Counted from the stretch's first letter, positions 16,109 through 25,189 are shown. The stretch is 64,000 bases of DNA from Hymenobacter elongatus (GCF_004745955.1 NZ_SRLD01000006.1:1-64000); one strand, 5' to 3'. The notes: a model not told the origin generated them from the letters alone. Translations and numbers: made by a program.

Positions 16109-17566
16109 ATGCCTATTTCCACACTTCACGTTTTGCCTCTGGCTGCCCTGGGGCTGCTGTTTTTGCCTTCGGCCAATCCTCTTACGCCTGGCCCGTCCGC
16201 CCGCACTTCTTCCATCAGCGCGCCGCCGGTGCAGGGTGCCCAGCCCGATCCGCAGATCGTAGCGCAGTTTGGCCTGCTGGAAAGCCCCACGCTGCAACGC
16301 TTCATTGATGACAAAGGCATGCAGATGGGCCGTATATCCGACCGCCCAGCCGACGTAAAAGGCTTTACGGTCGTCGATTCGCCGGTTATCAACGCCTTTG
16401 CCGCCCCCGATGGGCACGTGTACTTCACGCGCGGCATCATGGCTCACTTCAACAATGAGGCGCAGTTCGCGGGCGTACTCGGCCATGAAATCGGCCACAT
16501 TACCGCCCGCCACGGCCAGAAGCAGCAAACCCGTTCCACCGTAGCCAGCGGCGCGCTGCTGCTCGGCTCCATCTTCTCGAAGCGCGTGGCCCAGATAGCC
16601 CAGCCCCTGTCGCAGGGCGTAGGGTTGGTATTTCTGAAATACGGCCGCGACGATGAGCGCGAATCCGACCAGCTAGGCGTGAAGTATTCGTCCAAAATCG
16701 GCTACGATGCCGCCCAGATGGCCGACTTCTTCCTGACCTTGCAGCGCAACGAGCAGGCCAGCGGCGCGGGCGGCGTACCGGCTTTTCTCTCCTCGCACCC
16801 CAACTCCGCCGACCGCTACAAGACCGTGCAGCAGCTCGCCGCCACCCAAAAGCAGCAGTTGGGCAAAACCACGCTGTCGGTGAACCGCGACAAGTACCTG
16901 CGCCTGATCGAAGGCCTGCCCTACGGCGAAGATCCGCGCCAGGGCTTCGTGGAAGGCGGGGCCTTTTACCACCCCGACCTCAAGTTCAGCTTCCCGATTC
17001 CTGCGGGCTGGAAGTCGCAGAACTCGCCTTCGCAGTTCCAGATGGGCGAGCCCGGCGGCAAGGCGGTAATACTCCTGATTCCTGCCGGGGGCTCCTCGCT
17101 GGATGCCGCCGCCGAGTCGTTGTCGAAACAGCTGAATTTGCAGTCGCCGCAGGCCAGCCGCACTACCGTTAATGGTTTCCCCGCCATTGCTATCCAGGGC
17201 GACCAGGTCGGCCAGGACCAGTCGGGCCAGCAGGGCGTCACGGCCCGCACGCTCACCTACCTGATTCAGGACGGCAAGAGCATCTACGCCATGGTCGGCC
17301 TGACGTCGCCGGCCTCGTTCGATACCTATGCGCCGCAGTTTCAGCGCACCGCCCAGGGCTTTGCCCGCCTCACCGACGCCAGCAAGCTCAACCGCCAGCC
17401 GGAGCGCATCCGCATCAAAACCGTGAAAACCAGCACCACGCTGGCCGCCGCCCTAGCCGCCAACGGCGTACCCAGCGCCCGCCGCGAGGAGTTGGCCATC
17501 CTGAACGGCATGCAGCTTACGACCAGGCTGCCAGCTGGAACGCTGTTTAAGGCGGTTGGGAAGTAG
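16109..17566 (+). CDS. M48-family metalloprotease, secreted paralog
   Basis: Start at 16109 (MPISTLHVLPLAALGLLFL) gives a signal peptide; the in-frame extension to 15947 reads through the inverted repeat. The 485-residue product is closely similar to the preceding protease along its whole length, with HEIGH at 126-130 and ESDQLGVKYSSKIGYD holding the third ligand. It differs in lacking a lipobox, so it is probably soluble in the periplasm rather than membrane-anchored. It also ends in the LysM-like ILNGMQL segment. A hairpin terminator follows at 17588. Confidence 0.87.
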   Translation: MPISTLHVLPLAALGLLFLPSANPLTPGPSARTSSISAPPVQGAQPDPQIVAQFGLLESPTLQRFIDDKGMQMGRISDRPADVKGFTVVDSPVINAFAAPDGHVYFTRGIMAHFNNEAQFAGVLGHEIGHITARHGQKQQTRSTVASGALLLGSIFSKRVAQIAQPLSQGVGLVFLKYGRDDERESDQLGVKYSSKIGYDAAQMADFFLTLQRNEQASGAGGVPAFLSSHPNSADRYKTVQQLAATQKQQLGKTTLSVNRDKYLRLIEGLPYGEDPRQGFVEGGAFYHPDLKFSFPIPAGWKSQNSPSQFQMGEPGGKAVILLIPAGGSSLDAAAESLSKQLNLQSPQASRTTVNGFPAIAIQGDQVGQDQSGQQGVTARTLTYLIQDGKSIYAMVGLTSPASFDTYAPQFQRTAQGFARLTDASKLNRQPERIRIKTVKTSTTLAAALAANGVPSARREELAILNGMQLTTRLPAGTLFKAVGK

Positions 17567-17587
17567 AAGTGAAGTGACAAACTGAAA

Positions 17588-17620
17588 AACGCCGGGTGAT
17601 TTTCTCCCGGCGTTTTTTTA
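17588..17620 (+). terminator. Rho-independent terminator of the M48 pair
   Basis: ACGCCGGG and CCCGGCGT form a stem around TGATTTTCT and are followed by seven T. It lies 22 bases after the stop of the second protease gene. Confidence 0.85.
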
Positions 17621-17649
17621 TGCCCGTAGCATGGCTTCGATACTGGCGA

Positions 17650-17802
17650 GGAACCTGTTTAGAGTCGGTTTAATCACTTCAGAACGTCATGCTGAGCGCA
17701 GCCGAAGCATCCTACCGCAATGGTAATTACCACTCCAACGAAGCGGTAGAGATGCTTCGGCTGCGCTCAGCATGACGTTCTTTTAACTTTCTAAACAGCT
17801 TC
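17650..17802. repeat. Composite palindrome, arm A around a catgctgagcgcagccgaagc hairpin
   Basis: Arm A reads GAACCTGTTTAGAGTC at the left and AACTTTCTAAACAGCTTC at 17785-17802. The inner stem starts AGAACGTCATGCTGAGCGCA at 17681 and its inverted copy ends at 17781. Confidence 0.8.
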
Positions 17803-17871
17803 AGCTTCTAGGGAAGGATAATGCTAAAGGCTGTTCGAGTCGTGGTGCGCTTCATTGTGGGCGGTAAATGA

Positions 17872-17959
17872 GACTGTTTAAGAAGTCGTTCAGCCCACGC
17901 TTGAACGCCATGCTGCGCTTGTCGAAGCATGATCGTCTGACGACTCTTTAAACAGCTTC
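17872..17959. repeat. Composite palindrome, arm A with a half inner hairpin
   Basis: GACTGTTTAAGAAGTCGT (17872-17889) pairs with ACGACTCTTTAAACAGCTTC (17940-17959). The interior keeps only one arm of the inner hairpin (CTTGTCGAAGCATGATCGTC), so it seems to be a reduced copy. Confidence 0.7.
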
Positions 17960-17969
17960 AATGCAACCA

Positions 17970-18003
17970 AAAACGCCCCACCCTAACATCGGGTGGGGCG
18001 TTG
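17970..18003. terminator. Hairpin terminator candidate
   Basis: AACGCCCCACCC pairs with GGGTGGGGCGTT around TAACATC; A-run before it and a short T-run on the other strand. It lies beyond the end of the minus-strand PhnA-like gene and may stop that transcript. Confidence 0.6.
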
Positions 18004-18070
18004 AAATGACGAGTTGCTGCCAAAGAACTAGGGCGTGAGGACAATTAGCGGGAGGAGGCGTCAAAAGATT

Positions 18071-18167
18071 GTAACGCGAAGCTTTGCTTCGCGGCCGTTC
18101 GCGCTACTTGCCCGGCAAGTGTTGTTACGCGACGTGCTAACGGTCGGGAAGCAGAGCTTCGCGTTAC
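18071..18167. repeat. Palindrome with gtaacgcgaagct arms
   Basis: GTAACGCGAAGCTTTGCTTC (18071-18090) is inverted with one mismatch as GAAGCAGAGCTTCGCGTTAC (18148-18167). This is another intergenic hairpin family and appears once in the window. Confidence 0.75.
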
Positions 18168-18200
18168 AAGTCATTGATCGTCTTCACGCGCTAGCCGTAG

Positions 18201-18410
18201 CTAGGCCTTCTTCACAAACTCGGTTTTGAGCACCATTGTGGAGCCGCCCGCGCGGCCTTCGATTTCGGCGGGGCTATTGGTCAGCCGGATGTTCTTGACC
18301 ACCGTGCCGCGCTTGAGCGTCAGCGACGAGCCTTTCACCTTCAGGTCCTTGATGAGCGTCACCGAGTCGCCTTCCGCGAGCAGGTTGCCGTTGCTGTCTT
18401 TTACATCCAT
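18201..18410 (-). CDS. PhnA-like (YjdM C-terminal domain) protein
   Basis: The 69-residue product MDVKDSNGNLLAEGDSVTLI... with RGTVVKNIRLT and FVKKA at the end equals the C-terminal SH3-like domain of PhnA/YjdM proteins, without the N-terminal zinc ribbon. The name came from phosphonate operons, but the domain itself has no proven activity. Shortened stand-alone forms like this are common in Bacteroidota. Confidence 0.8.
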   Translation of the reverse strand: MDVKDSNGNLLAEGDSVTLIKDLKVKGSSLTLKRGTVVKNIRLTNSPAEIEGRAGGSTMVLKTEFVKKA

Positions 18411-18448
18411 AGGAAAGGTGTTTTGGGGAAGGACGAAGTCGTGTTTTC

Positions 18449-18608
18449 AGAACGTCATGTCGAACAAAGTGAGACGTCTCGCCTGCTGATGCTGCCATAG
18501 TAACCTGATTACCATTGCAGGCGAGATGTCTCACTTTGTTCGACATGACGTTCTTTGCCCAACAACGTCAGCACGCGAGATTCCTCGCGTTGCTCGGAAT
18601 GACGTTCT
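18449..18608. repeat. Palindrome of the gtcgaacaaagtgagac type plus an extra half arm
   Basis: GAACGTCATGTCGAACAAAG (18450-) is inverted at 18531-18555 as CTTTGTTCGACATGACGTTC; the inner part carries GAGACGTCTCGCCTGC and GCAGGCGAGATGTCTC. A lone right arm of the sister family follows at 18568-18608 (GCACGCGAGATTCCTCGCGT). Confidence 0.8.
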
Positions 18609-18622
18609 GATAGGCTCCGCAA

Positions 18623-19723
18623 CTACACGTTGAAGCGGAAGTGCATAATGTCGCCGTCCTGCACCACGTACTCTTTGCCTTCCACGGCCATTTTACCGGC
18701 TTCCTTAATCTTCACTTCGGTCTTGTACTCCTGGTAATCGGGCAGCTTGATAACTTCGGCCCGGATGAAGCCCTTCTCGAAGTCGGAGTGGATAACGCCC
18801 GCCGCGGCCGGGGCTTTGTCGCCGCGGTGAATGGTCCAGGCGCGTACTTCCTGCACGCCGGCGGTGAAGTAGGTAATCAGGTTCAGCAGCTCGTAGGAAG
18901 CGCGGATGAGCTTGTTCAGGCCCGACTCGGTGAGGCCGTACTCGCCCAGGAACATTTCCTTTTCCTCGGGGTCTTCCATGTCGGCAATCTGCTCCTCAAT
19001 GGCCGCCGATACCAGCACCACCTGGGCGCTTTCGGCTTTCACATGCTCGCGCAGGGCTGCTACGTGGTGGTTGCCGTCGGTCTTGATGCTGGCCTCGTCC
19101 ACGTTGGCCACGTAAATCACGGGCTTGATGGTGAGCAGCTGCAAATCGGCTACGGCCTCCAGCTCCAGCTCGTCGGCGGCTACGGCGCGGGCGTTTTGCC
19201 CGGCCTCCAGGGCCTCCTTGAAGCGTTGCAGCACGGCTACTTCCTTCTTGGCCGCCGCGTCGCCGGCCTTGGCCGAGCGCTCCGACTTCTGCAGCTTCTT
19301 GTCGATGCTTTCCAGGTCCTTAAGCTGCAGCTCGGTGTCGATTACGTCCTTGTCGAACACGGGGTCGACGCCGCCGGCTACGTGCACGATGTTGGGGTCA
19401 TCGAAGCAGCGCACTACGTGAATGATGGCGTCGACCTCGCGGATGTTGGCCAGGAATTTATTGCCTAAGCCTTCACCTTTGGAGGCACCTTTCACCAGGC
19501 CGGCAATGTCCACAAACTCGATGATGGTGGGCAATACCCGCTTGGGGTTCACCAGGGCTTCCAGGATCTGGAGGCGCTCATCGGGCACGGTAATCACGCC
19601 CACGTTGGGCTCGATGGTGCAGAAAGGATAGTTGGCCGATTCGGCCTTGGCGTTCGAAAGGGCGTTGAACAGCGTGGACTTACCCACGTTCGGCAAACCG
19701 ACGATTCCGCAGCGGAGACCCAT
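18623..19723 (-). CDS. ychF: Redox-regulated ATPase YchF (OBG family)
   Basis: Start at 19723 gives [20 protein letters not shown], the family start; the in-frame extension to 19888 is not family-like. The 366-residue protein has the P-loop GLPNVGKS, the switch/G3 region [17 protein letters not shown], a coiled-coil insertion around residues 130-200, and the C-terminal TGS domain with [20 protein letters not shown] and [11 protein letters not shown]. YchF/OLA1 hydrolyses ATP rather than GTP and associates with ribosomes. It is downstream of the DUF3276 gene on the same strand, separated by a terminator-like hairpin. Confidence 0.95.
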   Translation of the reverse strand: MGLRCGIVGLPNVGKSTLFNALSNAKAESANYPFCTIEPNVGVITVPDERLQILEALVNPKRVLPTIIEFVDIAGLVKGASKGEGLGNKFLANIREVDAIIHVVRCFDDPNIVHVAGGVDPVFDKDVIDTELQLKDLESIDKKLQKSERSAKAGDAAAKKEVAVLQRFKEALEAGQNARAVAADELELEAVADLQLLTIKPVIYVANVDEASIKTDGNHHVAALREHVKAESAQVVLVSAAIEEQIADMEDPEEKEMFLGEYGLTESGLNKLIRASYELLNLITYFTAGVQEVRAWTIHRGDKAPAAAGVIHSDFEKGFIRAEVIKLPDYQEYKTEVKIKEAGKMAVEGKEYVVQDGDIMHFRFNV

Positions 19724-19888
19724 ATAAGTGAATTTATGAAGGTGTGTACTAGTGAAATCACGCTCTATAGGCGCAATTTGAGGGGCAAAGGTACGGCTGT
19801 TTTTTGGGGAATCCTTAGTGTAATCCGGCGCGGGCTTTACCATCGCCGTTCGGGATGACGGACGATGACAAGAACAGGTAAAGCACAA

Positions 19889-19926
19889 AAAACGGCGCGC
19901 TTCAACCCTTGGGCCAAAGCGCGCCG
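19889..19926 (-). terminator. Hairpin terminator after the DUF3276 gene
   Basis: CGGCGCGCTT pairs with AAGCGCGCCG; on the minus strand the stem is followed by a T-run (A-run at 19887-19892 on the plus strand). It ends the transcript of the gene at 19981. Confidence 0.7.
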
Positions 19927-19980
19927 CGCGAAGATTCTGAATACAGCGAGAGTAGAGGCGTGTTTCGCTAGGCTCGGGGG

Positions 19981-20334
19981 TTAGTAGTTGTCGTCGGAGC
20001 GGTTGGGGTTGAAGCCCTTCTCGCCTTCGAAGTTATCGTAGGTGGGGCGGGGGCGGTCAAGCTCGGCCACTTCCTCTTCGGTCAGCAGCTCCTCGCGCAC
20101 ATATTCCACGGCGTCCTGCAGCGCATCCAAGAACTTGGCGAAGTCTTCCTTGTAGAGGAAGATTTTGTGTTTCTCGTAGGAAAACGTGTCATCATCCCGC
20201 AGCTTGCGCTTGCTCTCGGTGATGGTGAGGTAGTAGTCCTGGCCGCGCGTCGCCTTTACGTCGAAAAAGTACGTGCGCTTGCCTGCTTTGATGCGTTGGG
20301 AGTAAATTTCTTCCTGATCGTGACGGTCTTCCAC
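19981..20334 (-). CDS. PUR-family DNA/RNA-binding protein (DUF3276)
   Basis: The 117-residue product shows the DUF3276 pattern: EEIYSQRIKAGKRTYFFDVK, then YYLTITESKR and YEKHKIFLYKEDFAKF, followed by an acidic tail. PUR-repeat proteins of this kind bind single-stranded nucleic acid; the role in Bacteroidota is not settled. The start codon is GTG at 20334; no in-frame ATG lies upstream, so this start is the best available. Confidence 0.85.
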   Translation of the reverse strand: MEDRHDQEEIYSQRIKAGKRTYFFDVKATRGQDYYLTITESKRKLRDDDTFSYEKHKIFLYKEDFAKFLDALQDAVEYVREELLTEEEVAELDRPRPTYDNFEGEKGFNPNRSDDNY

Positions 20335-20445
20335 GGGGCCTTCAATAGGTTGATTATTCCAAGATGATTGAATTGCAACCCAAAGTAAAGTGTTAGAGGC
20401 GTATATAAAAATATTGAGGTCAAATTATTTACGCAAAATGCCAGG

Positions 20446-20453
20446 TACCTTTG
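20446..20453 (+). promoter_or_regulatory. Bacteroidota -7 promoter element (TAnnTTTG)
   Basis: TACCTTTG fits the consensus TAnnTTTG. The -33 element is weak. It lies 148 bases before the DUF58 gene. Confidence 0.45.
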
Positions 20454-20600
20454 TTTTACAGTGTTCCGGAATCGGAAGTAAGAATTTGGCGCGGCCGGGC
20501 AACGGTTTCATAATCCGGCCCAAAGCAGGATTATAGTTAGGGTTTCTGCTATCTGCCGCTAGTTCCTGCTTCCCTTGTTCATCCCTTTACGCCTTCCCCG

Positions 20601-21518
20601 ATGTCGAAACCTTTGGATCTGGCCGCCGTCCGCTCATTTGAGAACCTGGAGTTTCTGGCCCGCCAGCTCGTGGAGGGCTTTATCACGGGCCTGCACCAGT
20701 CGCCCTACCACGGCTTTTCAGTCGAATTCTCCGAGCACCGGCTCTACAATCCTGGCGAAAGCACCCGCCACATCGACTGGAAAGTGTTTGCCCGCACCGA
20801 CAAGCTCTTCGTGAAGCGCTACGAGGAGGAAACCAACCTGCGCTGCCACCTGCTGCTCGACGTGAGCCCGAGCATGTACTATCCCGCGCCGGGCCACGAC
20901 AAGCTGCGCTTTGCCGTGCTCTGCGCCGCGGCCCTTACCACACTGCTCCAGAAGCAGCGCGACGCCGTGGGCCTGGTCACTTTCGCTGACCAGATAGAGC
21001 TGCAAACGCCGGTTCGGTCTACTACCTCGCACCGCCACACGCTGCTGCTGACGCTGCAACAGCTGCTGGAGCGCCCCGCCGCCGCCCGTCGCCCCACCGA
21101 CGTGGCCGGCGTGATTCACCAGATAGCCCAGCAGATTCCGAAACGGTCGTTGGTGATTCTGTTCTCCGACATGCTGGGCCGGAGCCCGGCAGAGCAAACC
21201 GCGAGCCTGGCGGCGCTGCAGCACCTGCGGCACCAGCAGCACGAGGTGCTGCTGTTCCACGTCATGGACCGCGCCACGGAGTCGGAATTCGCTTTTGCGG
21301 AGCGGCCTTACCTGTTTGAGGACGTGGAAACTGGCGAGCAGATTAAGCTGCAGCCCGGGCAGGTGCGCGAGCAATACCGCGCCGCCATGCAGCAGTACGA
21401 GCAGGAGCTGGCCCTGCGCTGCGGGCAGTATCGTATCGATTTTGTGCCGGTTGATATTCGGGAGCCATTCGACAAAGTGCTGTATGCTTACCTGGTGAAG
21501 CGCGGCAAAGTACGGTAG
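20601..21518 (+). CDS. DUF58-domain protein
   Basis: The 305-residue protein has the DUF58 core EHRLYNPGESTRHIDWKVFA with RTDKLFVKRYEEE, then a VWA-like Rossmann part with LLLDVSPSMYY, where the DxSxS metal site is kept as DVSPS. DUF58 proteins work with MoxR-type AAA ATPases as chaperones or in the Bat system. No MoxR gene is adjacent here. It is followed five bases later by a small zinc-ribbon gene. A second DUF58 gene lies in the Bat-like operon at 36994-37896. Confidence 0.88.
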   Translation: MSKPLDLAAVRSFENLEFLARQLVEGFITGLHQSPYHGFSVEFSEHRLYNPGESTRHIDWKVFARTDKLFVKRYEEETNLRCHLLLDVSPSMYYPAPGHDKLRFAVLCAAALTTLLQKQRDAVGLVTFADQIELQTPVRSTTSHRHTLLLTLQQLLERPAAARRPTDVAGVIHQIAQQIPKRSLVILFSDMLGRSPAEQTASLAALQHLRHQQHEVLLFHVMDRATESEFAFAERPYLFEDVETGEQIKLQPGQVREQYRAAMQQYEQELALRCGQYRIDFVPVDIREPFDKVLYAYLVKRGKVR

Positions 21519-21523
21519 GGGCT

Positions 21524-21781
21524 ATGGCTATATGGTATTGCCGGGTATGCGGCCTCGATTATGATGTGTCGCCGTGGGGGCCGCAGGAAGCTGCGCCCGA
21601 CTACTCTACCTGCGCATGCTGCGGAGTCGTATTCGGCTACGACGACCAAACCGCCGCCAGCGCTACCGCTTATCGAAACAGCTGGTTGGAGGCGGGGGGA
21701 AAGTGGTTTTACCCCAGGATGCAGCCAAGTGACTGGCAATTGCAGCCCCAGCTCGCCCAGATTCCGGAACCCTACCGCTAA
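21524..21781 (+). CDS. Small zinc-ribbon-like hypothetical protein
   Basis: The 85-residue product has two Cys pairs, CRVCGLDY near residue 6 and CACCGVVFGYDD near residue 30, that could bind one zinc ion, and a WYPR-type end (GGKWFYPRMQPSDW). I do not know a named function. It starts five bases after the DUF58 stop, so it is probably cotranscribed. Confidence 0.65.
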   Translation: MAIWYCRVCGLDYDVSPWGPQEAAPDYSTCACCGVVFGYDDQTAASATAYRNSWLEAGGKWFYPRMQPSDWQLQPQLAQIPEPYR

Positions 21782-21782
21782 G

Positions 21783-21934
21783 CATGTGTTTGAGTTAGGG
21801 CTGGAAGGGTGTAAAGACGCATACTCGCGTCTCACCGGCCGCGCCGGCACAACGATTTTCGTTCAACGACGAGACGCAAGTATGCGTCTCTACATCAGTT
21901 TGACGGCTCTTACGCTAACTCAAACAGCTTCTAA
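21783..21934. repeat. Composite palindrome, arm C-like around the gtagagacgc hairpin
   Basis: ATGTGTTTGAGTTAG (21784-21798) pairs with CTAACTCAAACAGC near 21915-21928. The interior holds the GTAAAGACGCATACTCGCGT and AAGTATGCGTCTCTACATC arms of the same inner hairpin found at 10690-10790. Confidence 0.75.
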
Positions 21935-22013
21935 GCGTGTGTTTGAGAATGGTCCTGCCAGAGCAAGCAGGGCGAAATCAGCTCTATTGAATACTCCCAA
22001 ACACGCTCCACGA
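21935..22013. repeat. Short palindrome with arm B ends
   Basis: AGCGTGTGTTTGAGAATG (about 21934) pairs with ACTCCCAAACACGCTCC near 21992-22009. The loop lacks an inner hairpin; it is arm B alone, directly joined to the previous unit. Confidence 0.6.
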
Positions 22014-22054
22014 GCTTCTTTTGTACCCATTACAGCTTCGGGCTGCCTGATTAT

Positions 22055-22282
22055 ATGCTGATTGATTCCCTGTTTGCACTGGTTTTTCTGTGTTTGCCCT
22101 CGGCCTTGATAACGGGCTACATTGCCCACATGAACAACCGCTCATTGTGGCGCTGGATGCTGTTTGGCGCAGCCCTACCGTTCATCGCCACTTTTGTCGC
22201 CATGATCGTCACGTATTTCGACCAAAAGCGGGCGGCTCGCGGGGAAGGCGCAGCTCCTGGTAGCGCGGAGACAGAAAAATGA
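22055..22282 (+). CDS. Small two-helix membrane protein
   Basis: The 75-residue product has two hydrophobic helices (residues 3-24 and 33-56) and a charged tail (RAARGEGAAPGSAETEK). No family is recognised. A damaged paralog follows at 22328, which indicates tandem duplication. Confidence 0.6.
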   Translation: MLIDSLFALVFLCLPSALITGYIAHMNNRSLWRWMLFGAALPFIATFVAMIVTYFDQKRAARGEGAAPGSAETEK

Positions 22283-22327
22283 CCGGTTCTATTGCTGCTG
22301 CTGCTTTTTACTTCACAATAGGTTTGT

Positions 22328-22517
22328 ATGCCCGAGCTTATTCTGGCCGGAGTGCTGGGCGCGCTGTTTCTGCTGCCTCTCCTGACGGCGTATATGGCCC
22401 ATACCAACGGCCGCCGCTTTTGGCCCTGGTTCCTGGTGGGGGTGCGGATTACCCTACGTGTCGCTTTTCGTCGCGATGCTCGTGGTACGCCGCGACCGTA
22501 AGAAAGTGTCGCTGTAG
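22328..22517 (+). pseudogene. Frameshifted paralog of the preceding small membrane protein
   Basis: From ATG at 22328 the protein reads MPELILAGVLGALFLLPLL, then TAYMAHTNGRRFWPWFLVG, parallel to LITGYIAHMNNRSLWRWML in the neighbour. Inside GGTGGGGGTGCGG (22436-22448) the frame shifts by one base; the other frame continues as LPYVSLFVAMLVVRRDRKK to a stop at 22517, matching LPFIATFVAMIVTYFDQKR. One extra G in the G-run explains both. It may be a real mutation or a sequencing error in a homopolymer. Confidence 0.65.
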
Positions 22518-22541
22518 CTGCAGCTGCTCCGCCGGGTCTGC

Positions 22542-23207
22542 TTATGCGGGCGGCTTCTCGTTCGGCGCGTTATCCAACGACTGCCAGAGGTACTTGCTGG
22601 CCAGCGTACGGTAAGGCCGCCACGGCTCGGCAATTTCAGTCATGCGCCGCAGCAGGGCGCGGCCGGTTTCCGGCAGGCCGTAGTGCTTGCGCATGGCATT
22701 CTGAATGCCCAGGTCGCCTTCGGGAAATACGTCGGGCTGGTCCAGGGCAAACATTTGCAGCATCTGGGCCGTCCAGCGGCCGACGCCTTTTATCTGGGTG
22801 AGGTGCTGGGTGAATTCGTCGGGGGCGAGCTGGCTGAGGTAGCTGTGGTCGAGTTGTTCGCGCTGGGCAAAGTTGGCAATAGCCCGCAGATAGCCGGCTT
22901 TCTGGCGCGAAATGCCGGCTGTGCGCAGGTCTTCGTCGGTGAGTAGCAGCAGCGCGGCGGGCTCGGGGTAGCCATCGGGAGCAAACAAAGCCTGCACCTT
23001 TTTCCAGATGGCCGCCGCTGCCTTGGTCGAAATCTGCTGGCTTACGATGGCCCGCAGCAATGCCAGATACAGGTCTTCGTGCGAGCTGGCCTCAATGGCG
23101 CGGCCTCGGGCAATGAGTGCTGCCAGCACCGCGTCAGCTTGGCTCAAATGACGAATAGCGGCTTCCGCAGCGGCTGATTTGGCAGCAGGTAGATCAGGCT
23201 TGGTCAC
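22542..23207 (-). CDS. DNA-3-methyladenine glycosylase (AlkA-like, HhH-GPD)
   Basis: The 221-residue protein has the helix-hairpin-helix LTQIKGVGRWTAQMLQMFAL (about residues 136-155) and a following Asp (FPEGDLGIQNAMRK) that is the catalytic residue of the HhH-GPD superfamily. It lacks the N-terminal domain of E. coli AlkA, as in the AlkA-type short glycosylases that remove 3-methyladenine and related lesions. The start codon is GTG at 23207 and overlaps the end of the metallophosphatase gene by 14 bases, so the two are likely cotranscribed. Confidence 0.9.
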   Translation of the reverse strand: MTKPDLPAAKSAAAEAAIRHLSQADAVLAALIARGRAIEASSHEDLYLALLRAIVSQQISTKAAAAIWKKVQALFAPDGYPEPAALLLLTDEDLRTAGISRQKAGYLRAIANFAQREQLDHSYLSQLAPDEFTQHLTQIKGVGRWTAQMLQMFALDQPDVFPEGDLGIQNAMRKHYGLPETGRALLRRMTEIAEPWRPYRTLASKYLWQSLDNAPNEKPPA

Positions 23208-23859
23208 TGTCGACGGAATGAGTGGGAATAGAAATTACCTGGAGCACGTCGCCAGTGGGCGTAATTTTTACCCCGGTAAGCGCCCGGCCATATACCGCAC
23301 CGGTATCGAGGTTCAGCACGTACGCCACGGGGTCAAAATCGGGGCGGCCATCGGCGGTAGGCGTGTGGCCAATAACCTGCAGCTTGCCCAGATTGCGCAG
23401 CTCGCCGCGCCGCCACAAAATCCCGTCGATGTTGTCCTCGTCCAGCGGGTCGGGCGTGTCGGCCACGCCGGCATGGCTGACGAAAACGTGTTCATTCTCC
23501 CAGAACAGCGGGCGCTGGGCCAGCCAGGGCAGGTGCGTAGCCAGCAACTCACGTCGGTGTCCATATTGCAGAAACGTGTGGCGGCCGCCCCATTGCAGCC
23601 AGTTGGGGTAGGGCCCTTGTGGGCCGTAGTGCCGAAGCATGCCTATTTCGTGGTTGCCCTTCAGAAACATGGTCTGGCCGGGGTGCTGCTCATCGAGGCT
23701 GATGGCCAAGGCAATGGTTTCGGGCGCGAAGTTGCCCCGATCCATGAGGTCGCCCACCTGAATGAGGAGCTCGTGCTCGGGCTGCCAGTGTTGGAGCAGT
23801 TCCAGCAACGTGTGGTAGCAGCCGTGCACGTCGCCAATAACAAACAGATTCATACGCAT
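23194..23859 (-). CDS. PPP-family serine/threonine-type metallophosphatase
   Basis: The 221-residue protein shows the three PPP metal-site motifs: GDVHGCYH (residues 8-15), GDLMDRG (about 37-43) and GNHE (about 67-70), followed by a later SHAGV. This fits bacterial PrpA/PrpE/ApaH-like phosphoprotein or dinucleotide phosphatases. The precise substrate cannot be told from sequence. It is translated ahead of and overlapping the glycosylase gene. Confidence 0.88.
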   Translation of the reverse strand: MRMNLFVIGDVHGCYHTLLELLQHWQPEHELLIQVGDLMDRGNFAPETIALAISLDEQHPGQTMFLKGNHEIGMLRHYGPQGPYPNWLQWGGRHTFLQYGHRRELLATHLPWLAQRPLFWENEHVFVSHAGVADTPDPLDEDNIDGILWRRGELRNLGKLQVIGHTPTADGRPDFDPVAYVLNLDTGAVYGRALTGVKITPTGDVLQVISIPTHSVDSDQA

Positions 23860-24076
23860 GGGTCTGGCGTGAAGGCTGGGCCACCGAACCGCCGGGTGGT
23901 ACCGTTGCTGCCAGAGTTGGCGTAAAGATGAGAGTTAGTTCGGAACAGCGCCCCTGCAGCTAATGCCACGGCCGAATGAATAAGGGAGCGGCCCCACTGC
24001 TATACCAGTTCTCAGTCGAAGAAAGCCCGGTGACAGCTGTGCCGCCACCGGGCCTGTATCCAATCAAAGCGCTACG

Positions 24077-25117
24077 CTACGCGGGTACGCTGAGTGTTTG
24101 CAGCGCGTTTTTTACGCGCTCTATCATCGTATCGTCCACGTCCAGGTGGGTGACGAAGCGAATCATCTGGGGGCCGAACGACGATGCCCGAATGCCCAGC
24201 TGCTCCAGATGCGCCAGAAAGACTTCGGACTTCATTTCGGCTTGCAGGCGGAAAATCACCAGGTTGGTTTCGCTCGGCAGCACCTCGGCTACGTAGGGCT
24301 GCGTGGCCAATGTGGCCCCCAGGTCCTGGGCCCGCCGGTGGTCGTCGGCCAGGCGCTCCACGTTGTGCGCCAGCGCGTAGAGGCCCGCCGCCGCCAAAAT
24401 GCCCGCCTGGCGCATGCCGCCGCCCATCACCTTGCGAATGCGGCGGCACTTGTGAATAAACGCGTTGCTGCCCAGCAATACCGAACCCACCGGCGCCCCG
24501 AGGCCCTTCGACAAGCACACCGAAATAGAATCGAAATACTGGCCGTAGTCGGCCGCGCGCTGGCCGGTAGCCACCAGGGCGTTAAAAATACGGGCTCCGT
24601 CGAGGTGCAGGGCCAGGCCACGCCGCTGTGCTACCTCGGCAATGCTGGCAATGGTTTCGAGCGAGTAACAGCTGCCGCCGCCCCGGTTACTGGTGTTTTC
24701 CAGGCAGATGAGGTTGGAGGTCGGATAATGCACGTTGTTGGCCGGCCGGATGGCGGCTTCTACCTGCGCGGCCGTCACGCGGCCCCGGTCGCCGGGCAGC
24801 AGGGCCACCGACGCACCCGAGTGAAACGCAATGCCCCCTACTTCCCAGAGGTACACATGAGCCGTCTGCTCACAAATTACCTCCGATAGTGGCTCGGTAT
24901 GGGCTTTAATGGCAATCTGATTGGTCATGGTACCGGAAGGGCAGAAGAGGCCGGCTTCGAGCCCAAAAAGGGCGGCCGAAGTTTCTTCCAGTGCCCGCAC
25001 GGTGGGGTCTTCCTCGTATACATCGTCGCCCACGGGGGCTTCGAGCATGGTCTGCAGCATGGCCGCCGTGGGGCGGGTGACGGTGTCGGAGCGCAAATCG
25101 ATAATAGGTTCAGCCAT
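24077..25117 (-). CDS. Low-specificity L-threonine aldolase (PLP-dependent)
   Basis: Start at 25117 ([20 protein letters not shown]) is the family start; the 14-codon extension to 25159 is unlikely. The 346-residue protein has the N-terminal RSDTVTRP signature, the [14 protein letters not shown] region that binds the PLP phosphate, [11 protein letters not shown] and the PLP lysine in [18 protein letters not shown]. It cleaves threonine and similar beta-hydroxy amino acids to glycine and an aldehyde. It stands alone. Confidence 0.92.
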   Translation of the reverse strand: MAEPIIDLRSDTVTRPTAAMLQTMLEAPVGDDVYEEDPTVRALEETSAALFGLEAGLFCPSGTMTNQIAIKAHTEPLSEVICEQTAHVYLWEVGGIAFHSGASVALLPGDRGRVTAAQVEAAIRPANNVHYPTSNLICLENTSNRGGGSCYSLETIASIAEVAQRRGLALHLDGARIFNALVATGQRAADYGQYFDSISVCLSKGLGAPVGSVLLGSNAFIHKCRRIRKVMGGGMRQAGILAAAGLYALAHNVERLADDHRRAQDLGATLATQPYVAEVLPSETNLVIFRLQAEMKSEVFLAHLEQLGIRASSFGPQMIRFVTHLDVDDTMIERVKNALQTLSVPA

Positions 25118-25189
25118 AGTTGGGAGCGAAGAGGAAATGAAGAAGACAAGGAAGAACAAACAACTGTTTCCCGATTCAAAAATAAGACT

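Noticed and set aside
15907..16308. Frames across the inverted repeat between the M48 genes
   Set aside because: They consist of the repeat plus the out-of-frame start of the second protease.
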